18,539 bases of DNA from BQOK01 sp048388525 (GTDB lineage: Bacteria; Bacillota; Clostridia; Oscillospirales; Ruminococcaceae). Position numbers and translations under genes: made by a program. Under the pieces are notes generated by a model. That model was not told the origin of the DNA, did no database searches, and saw only the letters and a list, made by a program, of their open reading frames with translations. Location: contig NZ_DBGCTQ010000070.1 in assembly GCF_048388525.1 (NCBI RefSeq), positions 1 to 18,539 on the forward strand, read 5' to 3'. This document shows, piece after piece, positions 14,403-18,539 of this stretch. Numbering within the stretch: position 1 is the stretch's first letter; each line of letters starts with the position of its first letter.

Positions 14403-14412
14403 AGGTGTTCCA

Positions 14413-16509
14413 ATGAAAAAATCTGTGGCGATCGTTTCTCTGGATGCCCGGGCCGGGCAATTTTACGCGCAGCAGGTCCGGGATCTCTTCGGAGACCGTG
14501 TTTTTGTGACCTCCTACAGCGTGCGGGACGGCTCGGTCGCCCGCCTGAAAAAAGCCGATCTTTACATGGTTTCCACCGATGCGTTCGAGTCGGTGGGCGA
14601 TCTGCACCAATATGTGCCCATCAACGGCGAGATCATGGAGATCCAGGTCACCTTTTTGTGGGAGGTCGTCCGCCAGCTGCAGCAGCTGCCCGCCGGCACC
14701 CGCGCCCTGTTTGTGAACCTGAGCGACAAGATGGCCCGCGAGGCTGTGAGCCGCCTGAATCAGCTGGGGGTGAACCAGCTGGAATTCGAGATGTTCTATC
14801 CCGGCTGCACAAGCCCCGCCGACGCCGCGGGCTTTGACCTGGTGATCACCCCGCAGGAACAGCGCTATGTACCCGCAGGTGCAAAAAAAGTAATGGACAT
14901 CGGCCAGCGTGTCTGCACCGCCTCCACCATGACCGAGGCCGCGCTGCGCCTGGGAATGGACGAACTGCTGGAAAGCCCCCAGTTCCGCGCCTACCAGGCG
15001 GCGGTGGCAGCCAACACCTACAGCTACGACCAAATGTTCAACCGCAGCCGCCGGCTGGAAAGCCAGTTTGAGCTGCTCATGGAGATCCTGGACGAAGGCC
15101 TGGTGGGCGTTACCGAGACCGGCGAGGTGTTCGCCTGCAACAAAAAAGCCGAAGAGATCACCAAGGTCAGCTGCAAGCTGGCGCTTCACCGGCGCGCCGG
15201 CGAGGTATATCCCTTTATCCCGTTTGTGGAATGCCTGAAGGCCAAAAAGCCGCTGCCCGCCCGGGTGGTGCGGGCGGGCGGCGCCAATGTAAACGTCACG
15301 GTGGCGCCGGTCCTGCGGGGCGGCGAATGCATCGGCGCGTTTGCCAGCCTGCAAAGCTTTAACGATGCTGAAAAGCGCCAGAACGAGCTGCGCAGCCAAT
15401 TGCTGCACAAGGGCCTGCGGGCCAAATACACCTTTGCCGACGTGCTGGGCTCCTCGCCCGCCATCCAGCGCAGCGTGAACATTGTAAAGCGCATGGCCGC
15501 CACCGGCCTGCCCATCCTGCTGATCGGCGAGACCGGCACCGGCAAAGAGCTCTTCGCCCACGCCGTGCACAACGCCTCGCCCCGGGCCGCGGGGCCTTTT
15601 GTGGCCATTAACTGCGCCGCTATGCCGGAAAACCTGCTGGAAAGCGAGCTGTTCGGCTACGAGGACGGGGCCTTCACCGGCGCCCGGCGGGGCGGCAAGC
15701 CCGGCCTGTTTGAGTTCGCCCACAAGGGCACCCTGTTTTTGGACGAGGTGGAGGGTATGAGCCCGGCCCTGCAGGTCAAACTGCTGCGCGTTTTGCAGGA
15801 GCGCGAGATCATGCGGGTGGGCGGCAACCAGATCATCTGCGTGGACGTGCGCATCGTGGCCGCCACCAACGAGGATCTGGAGCAGCGCGTCGAAAACGGC
15901 AGCTTCCGGCGCGATCTCTACTATCGCCTGAACACTCTGCCGGCCCTGATCCCGCCCCTGCGTGAGCGGGGCGACGACCTGTTCCTGCTTCTGGATCACT
16001 TCCGCCAAAAAAGCGGGGTGAATTTTGAACTCTCTCCCCAGGTGCGCGGGCTTCTCGCCAGCCACCAGTGGCGCGGCAATATCCGGGAGCTGCGCAACGT
16101 GGTGGAATATTTCAGTTATACCGGCAACCAATTGATTCTGCCCGGTGATCTGCCTCCCACCTTCCGCTACCTGCCCCGGCAGGAGCTTCCGGGCGCTGCG
16201 GTGCCCGCGATTCCCGCCAGCGCCGCCCTTCCCGCGCCGGCGGTTGGCCCCGGCCCCGCAGCGGCGGATGCAGCAGCCCGCCGTTTCGTGCTGCACCAGC
16301 TCTATGCCGCCGATTGCCGCGGCGCGGCGCTGGGGCGCGAGGCTATTTTGCAGGCGGCCCGGGCCGAGGGCTTTCCCCTTTCACAGCAGGAGGTGCGGCG
16401 CATTCTGGCCGCTCTTGCTGCCGAGGGGCTGGCCCGCGTCAGCCGGGGGCGGGGCGGCACCCGCCTCACCCCCCAGGGCCGCAGCGCCTGCCAGCGGGGC
16501 GCCCTGTGA
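14413..16509 (+). CDS. Sigma-54-dependent activator (CdsR-like) with winged-helix C-terminus
   Basis: This 698-residue activator starts at ATG 14413 (MKKSVAIVSL) after a modest AGGTG site; an upstream TTG in frame is rejected. Residues 1 to about 200 look like a PrpR_N-type ligand-sensing domain, followed by a PAS-like domain (about 217-330). The AAA+ domain (about 335-575) has Walker A GETGTGKE at 372-379, the sigma-54-contacting GAFTGA at 419-424 and Walker B LFLDEV with Asp444/Glu445, so it should be fully active. Instead of the usual Fis helix-turn-helix, the C-terminus (about 617-698, after a Pro/Ala linker) looks like a winged helix ending RVSRGRGGTRLTPQG, as in some clostridial activators. 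Its position beside a cysteine desulfidase recalls CdsR of Clostridioides difficile. The ligand is inferred to be a sulfur amino acid. Confidence 0.92.
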   Translation: MKKSVAIVSLDARAGQFYAQQVRDLFGDRVFVTSYSVRDGSVARLKKADLYMVSTDAFESVGDLHQYVPINGEIMEIQVTFLWEVVRQLQQLPAGTRALFVNLSDKMAREAVSRLNQLGVNQLEFEMFYPGCTSPADAAGFDLVITPQEQRYVPAGAKKVMDIGQRVCTASTMTEAALRLGMDELLESPQFRAYQAAVAANTYSYDQMFNRSRRLESQFELLMEILDEGLVGVTETGEVFACNKKAEEITKVSCKLALHRRAGEVYPFIPFVECLKAKKPLPARVVRAGGANVNVTVAPVLRGGECIGAFASLQSFNDAEKRQNELRSQLLHKGLRAKYTFADVLGSSPAIQRSVNIVKRMAATGLPILLIGETGTGKELFAHAVHNASPRAAGPFVAINCAAMPENLLESELFGYEDGAFTGARRGGKPGLFEFAHKGTLFLDEVEGMSPALQVKLLRVLQEREIMRVGGNQIICVDVRIVAATNEDLEQRVENGSFRRDLYYRLNTLPALIPPLRERGDDLFLLLDHFRQKSGVNFELSPQVRGLLASHQWRGNIRELRNVVEYFSYTGNQLILPGDLPPTFRYLPRQELPGAAVPAIPASAALPAPAVGPGPAAADAAARRFVLHQLYAADCRGAALGREAILQAARAEGFPLSQQEVRRILAALAAEGLARVSRGRGGTRLTPQGRSACQRGAL

Positions 16510-16521
16510 TCCCCGCCGCTT

Positions 16522-16556
16522 TTGGTCAAAGTTATCTCAACCAATTTCAACCAATT
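16522..16556 (+). promoter_or_regulatory. Candidate upstream activator site for patB-symporter
   Basis: TTGGTCAAAGT (16522-16532) is followed by two perfect tandem copies of TCAACCAATT (16537-16556), which is AATTGGTTGA on the other strand. It shares motif and an exact 11-mer with the site at 14377-14402. It lies about 186-220 bp upstream of the predicted patB sigma-54 start, in the 3' leader of the activator gene, before that gene's terminator. Confidence 0.58.
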
Positions 16557-16584
16557 CTTTTGGCGTGATTTTTGAAACTGTTGG

Positions 16585-16624
16585 ATGCCCTGGTCCTGGC
16601 CCTGCCCAGGATCAGGGCATTTTT
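16585..16624 (+). terminator. Intrinsic terminator of the activator gene
   Basis: A 15-bp stem with one G-U pair (16585-16599 with 16606-16620) closes a 6-base loop and runs into TTTTT. It ends the activator transcript about 75 bases after its stop, between the activator site and the patB promoter, so patB needs its own promoter. Confidence 0.85.
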
Positions 16625-16715
16625 GCCAAATCCATCTTTTGGTTTTTGTAAATGCTTCCAAAATACTGGTATACCGAACAATTTCTCGTGGATATTTTTA
16701 ACCTTTTCTTACTTT

Positions 16716-16731
16716 TGGCACGGAAATTGCT
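16716..16731 (+). promoter_or_regulatory. Consensus sigma-54 promoter of patB-symporter
   Basis: TGGCAC-GGAAA-TTGCT is a full match to the -24/-12 consensus, with correct 10-bp spacing between GG and GC. Transcription should begin near 16742. The leader holds a small GTTTCA/TGAAAC hairpin (16751-16768). Confidence 0.9.
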
Positions 16732-16812
16732 TAACTATTCAGCAACAGCCGTTTCATTTTTTTGAAACCGCTCCACACTTCATACAGCAGGAAAGGCAGG
16801 TATTCTAACTAC

Positions 16813-17982
16813 ATGAAATACGATTTCGACAGGGTCGTGGACCGCAGCAACAACCGCGCGGCCAAATACGACGAGCGCACAAAAAAGTTCGGCACAGACA
16901 AGGTGATCCCCCTGTGGATCGCCGACATGGACTTCCAGACCGCCCAGCCCGTGATCGACGCGCTCACCGCCCGGGCGCAGGAGGGCATCTGGGGCTACAC
17001 CAGCCGGCCGGCCAGTTACTTCAACGCCATCTGCGGCTGGCAGCAGCGCCGCAACGGCTGGACCATCGACCAAAGCCTTGTGAGCTGGAGCCTGGGCGTG
17101 GTGCCCGCCCTCAGCGCCCTGGTGCGGCTGTTCACGCCGGACGGCAGCAAGGTGCTCATCCAGACCCCCGTCTACTCCGAGTTTTACGATGTGACCGAGG
17201 CATGGAACCGCACCGTGGTGGAAAACCAGCTGGTGGAAAAAGACGGCCGCTGGACCATCGACTGGGCGGACTTCGAGGCAAAGCTGCCCCAGGTGAGCAT
17301 GTTCCTGCTGTGCAGCCCCCATAACCCGCTGGGCATCGTGTGGACCCGCGAAGAGCTCACCCGCATGGTGCAGCTGTGCCGCAAATATGACGTGCTACTG
17401 GTGAGCGACGAGATCCACTCCGACCTTATCTTCCACGGCAAAAAGCACATCCCCACCGCCAGCCTCTCCCCCGAGGCTGCCGCGCAGGTGATCACCTGCA
17501 TCTCCGGCACCAAGACCTTCAACCTGGCGGGGCTGCAGGCCTCCACCACCGTGTTCCCGAACCTGCGCATGAAGCAGATCTACGACAAATTCTGGGCCTG
17601 CATGGACATCCACCGCAACAACGCCTTCAGCCTCACCGCCATGGAGGTGGCCTTCAACGAGGGCGAGGAGTGGCTGGAGCAGCTGCTGGAATACATCAGC
17701 GGCAACTTCGACTTCATCCGCAGCTACTGCCAGGCCCACATCCCCCAGATCCGCCCCTCCCTGCCGGACGCCACCTACCTTGTCTGGCTGGACTGCCGGC
17801 AGCTCGGCCTTTCCAACGACGAGCTGCGCCGCTTCATGATCGAAAAGGCGGGCCTCGGCCTGAACGAGGGCTGCAGCTTTGGGCGCAGCCTGTCCGGCTT
17901 CATGCGGCTGAACGCGGCCTGCCCGCGCAGCGTGCTGGAACAAGCCCTCAAGCAGCTGGAATCCGCTGTCAGGGCCCTGTAA
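16813..17982 (+). CDS. patB: PLP-dependent C-S lyase, MalY/PatB family
   Basis: This 389-residue fold-type I aminotransferase-like enzyme belongs to the MalY/PatB group of cystathionine beta-lyases and cysteine desulfhydrases. Family marks are WIADMDF near the start, GY(61-62), SPHNPLG at 168-174, SDEIHSDL at 198-205 with Asp199, the PLP lysine Lys234 in SGTKTFNLAGLQ, and the carboxylate-binding FMRLNAACP near the end. It should release sulfide or thiols, ammonia and pyruvate or an oxo-acid from cysteine or cystathionine. The ATG at 16813 (MKYDFDR) fits the family; the frame opens earlier only at a TTG. GGAAAGGCAGG lies a little far upstream. It sits behind a consensus sigma-54 promoter and before a symporter gene. 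Its codon choice is strongly C/G-ending. Confidence 0.88.
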   Translation: MKYDFDRVVDRSNNRAAKYDERTKKFGTDKVIPLWIADMDFQTAQPVIDALTARAQEGIWGYTSRPASYFNAICGWQQRRNGWTIDQSLVSWSLGVVPALSALVRLFTPDGSKVLIQTPVYSEFYDVTEAWNRTVVENQLVEKDGRWTIDWADFEAKLPQVSMFLLCSPHNPLGIVWTREELTRMVQLCRKYDVLLVSDEIHSDLIFHGKKHIPTASLSPEAAAQVITCISGTKTFNLAGLQASTTVFPNLRMKQIYDKFWACMDIHRNNAFSLTAMEVAFNEGEEWLEQLLEYISGNFDFIRSYCQAHIPQIRPSLPDATYLVWLDCRQLGLSNDELRRFMIEKAGLGLNEGCSFGRSLSGFMRLNAACPRSVLEQALKQLESAVRAL

Positions 17983-17994
17983 CACTGGTCTTTT

Positions 17995-18016
17995 GCGGGC
18001 CCGGCCCCGGGCGCGC
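17995..18016 (+). other. GC hairpin between patB and the symporter gene
   Basis: GCCCG pairs with CGGGC around a GCCC loop, extended past one mismatch by three more pairs. It has no U tract, so it is more likely an mRNA processing or stability element within the operon than a terminator. Confidence 0.4.
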
Positions 18017-18050
18017 TTTGGAATGCAATAAGAGAAAAGGAGAGTAAATC

Positions 18051-18539
18051 ATGGCAAACAAAGCGACCAAGAAAAAATCCTTCTGGGAGCAGTACAAGCT
18101 TCCCATCCTGCTGCTGGGCGGCATCGCAGTGGGCTCCATCCTGGGCATCGTCTCCCCCGCGGCGGGCAAATTTGTAAAGCCCGTGGGCGACATCTTTTTG
18201 AACCTGCTGTTCACCATCGTGGTGCCCCTGGTGTTCGTGTCCATCGCCTCCGCCGTGGGCAGCATGCTCAACATGAAGCGCCTGGGCAAGATCCTGGGCA
18301 GCACCATCCTCACCTTCCTGGCCACCGGCGCCGTTGCGGGTGTGTGCGTGCTCACCTGGGTCAATATCTTCAGCCCCTCCGCCGGCACCAACATCCAGAT
18401 GGGCGAGGCCGAGATGGGCGAGATGCAAAGCGCGGCCGACATGCTGGTCAACAGCCTCACCGTGAGCGATTTCCCCGACCTTCTCAGCCGCAGCAACATG
18501 CTGCCCCTGATCGTGTTCGCCATCATCTTCGGTTTCTGC
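18051..18539 (+). CDS. Dicarboxylate/amino acid:cation symporter (DAACS/SDF family), partial
   Basis: The first 163 codons are present and the gene runs off the window. The sequence MANKATKKKSFWEQYKLP, then helix 1 (ILLLGGIAVGSILGIV) and the LFTIVVPLVFVSIASAV segment are typical of the sodium-coupled SDF family that includes GltT, SstT and the cystine importer TcyP. AAAAGGAGAG precedes ATG 18051 at good distance. It lies 68 bp after patB on the same strand with no terminator between, so it should share the sigma-54 promoter. Import of cystine, cysteine or another amino acid for the lyases is the natural reading, but the substrate-binding half of the protein lies outside the window. Confidence 0.85.
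   Translation, partial: MANKATKKKSFWEQYKLPILLLGGIAVGSILGIVSPAAGKFVKPVGDIFLNLLFTIVVPLVFVSIASAVGSMLNMKRLGKILGSTILTFLATGAVAGVCVLTWVNIFSPSAGTNIQMGEAEMGEMQSAADMLVNSLTVSDFPDLLSRSNMLPLIVFAIIFGFC

Noticed and set aside
16762..16812. TTG start for the MalY/PatB protein
   Set aside because: It falls within the leader hairpin, has no ribosome site, and the family starts near MKYDFD.
1..18539. CRISPR array, rRNA, complete prophage or insertion sequence
   Set aside because: No regularly spaced repeats, rRNA sequence, integrase, transposase or phage structural gene was seen on either strand.

Overview
The window reads as chromosomal DNA from a GC-rich Firmicute, most likely a gut Clostridia of the Oscillospiraceae/Ruminococcaceae type. 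This rests on strong Shine-Dalgarno sites, a clostridial-style sigma-54 activator, a LanFEG-type peptide-immunity transporter, an AdhR-type MerR regulator close to the Bacillus protein, and GC-rich coding sequence broken by one AT-rich patch (about 8.1-9.3 kb). The genus is an inference.

Layout. (1) 1-1113, minus strand: a TraX-family membrane protein followed by a response regulator cut by the window edge; the traX start region carries a perfect 11-bp inverted repeat. (2) 1235-5846: a LanKR-like two-component system (minus) divergent from a three-gene LanFEG-like ABC transporter (plus), with four tandem 11-bp repeats in the shared control region. (3) 5871-8102: a large membrane-anchored protein of unknown function, then about 490 bp with no convincing gene. 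(4) 8103-9389: an AT-rich patch holding an unknown gene broken by one in-frame TAA, a small zinc-ribbon membrane protein and tRNA-Pro(GGG), the tRNA with a consensus promoter and a clear terminator. (5) 9563-11525: a small Cys-tailed protein, an AdhR/NmlR-type MerR regulator with a 19-bp-spacer promoter, and a DMT/EamA transporter. (6) 11628-18539: a sigma-54 block with rpoN, a cysteine desulfidase (cyuA/cdsB family), a sigma-54 activator, a MalY/PatB-type C-S lyase and the start of a DAACS (SDF) symporter.

The most interesting part is the last 7 kb. cyuA and rpoN form a probable minus-strand operon. The divergent activator gene lies across a 206-bp control region. Two -24/-12 promoters are visible: a consensus one (TGGCAC-N5-TTGCT) before patB-symporter, and a weaker one (TGGAAT-N5-TTGCTT) before cyuA-rpoN. 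The cyuA one directly abuts a good sigma-70 promoter on the same strand. Copies of one motif (AATTGGTYRA; an 11-bp core TTGGTCAAAGT is shared) lie upstream of both sigma-54 promoters and nowhere else noticed between genes. The picture is a self-contained circuit in which one activator turns on uptake and breakdown of cysteine or a related sulfur amino acid, and in which rpoN is itself in one of the controlled operons. The enzyme families and promoter sequences are seen directly; the inducer, the DNA-binding assignment and the regulatory logic are inferred.
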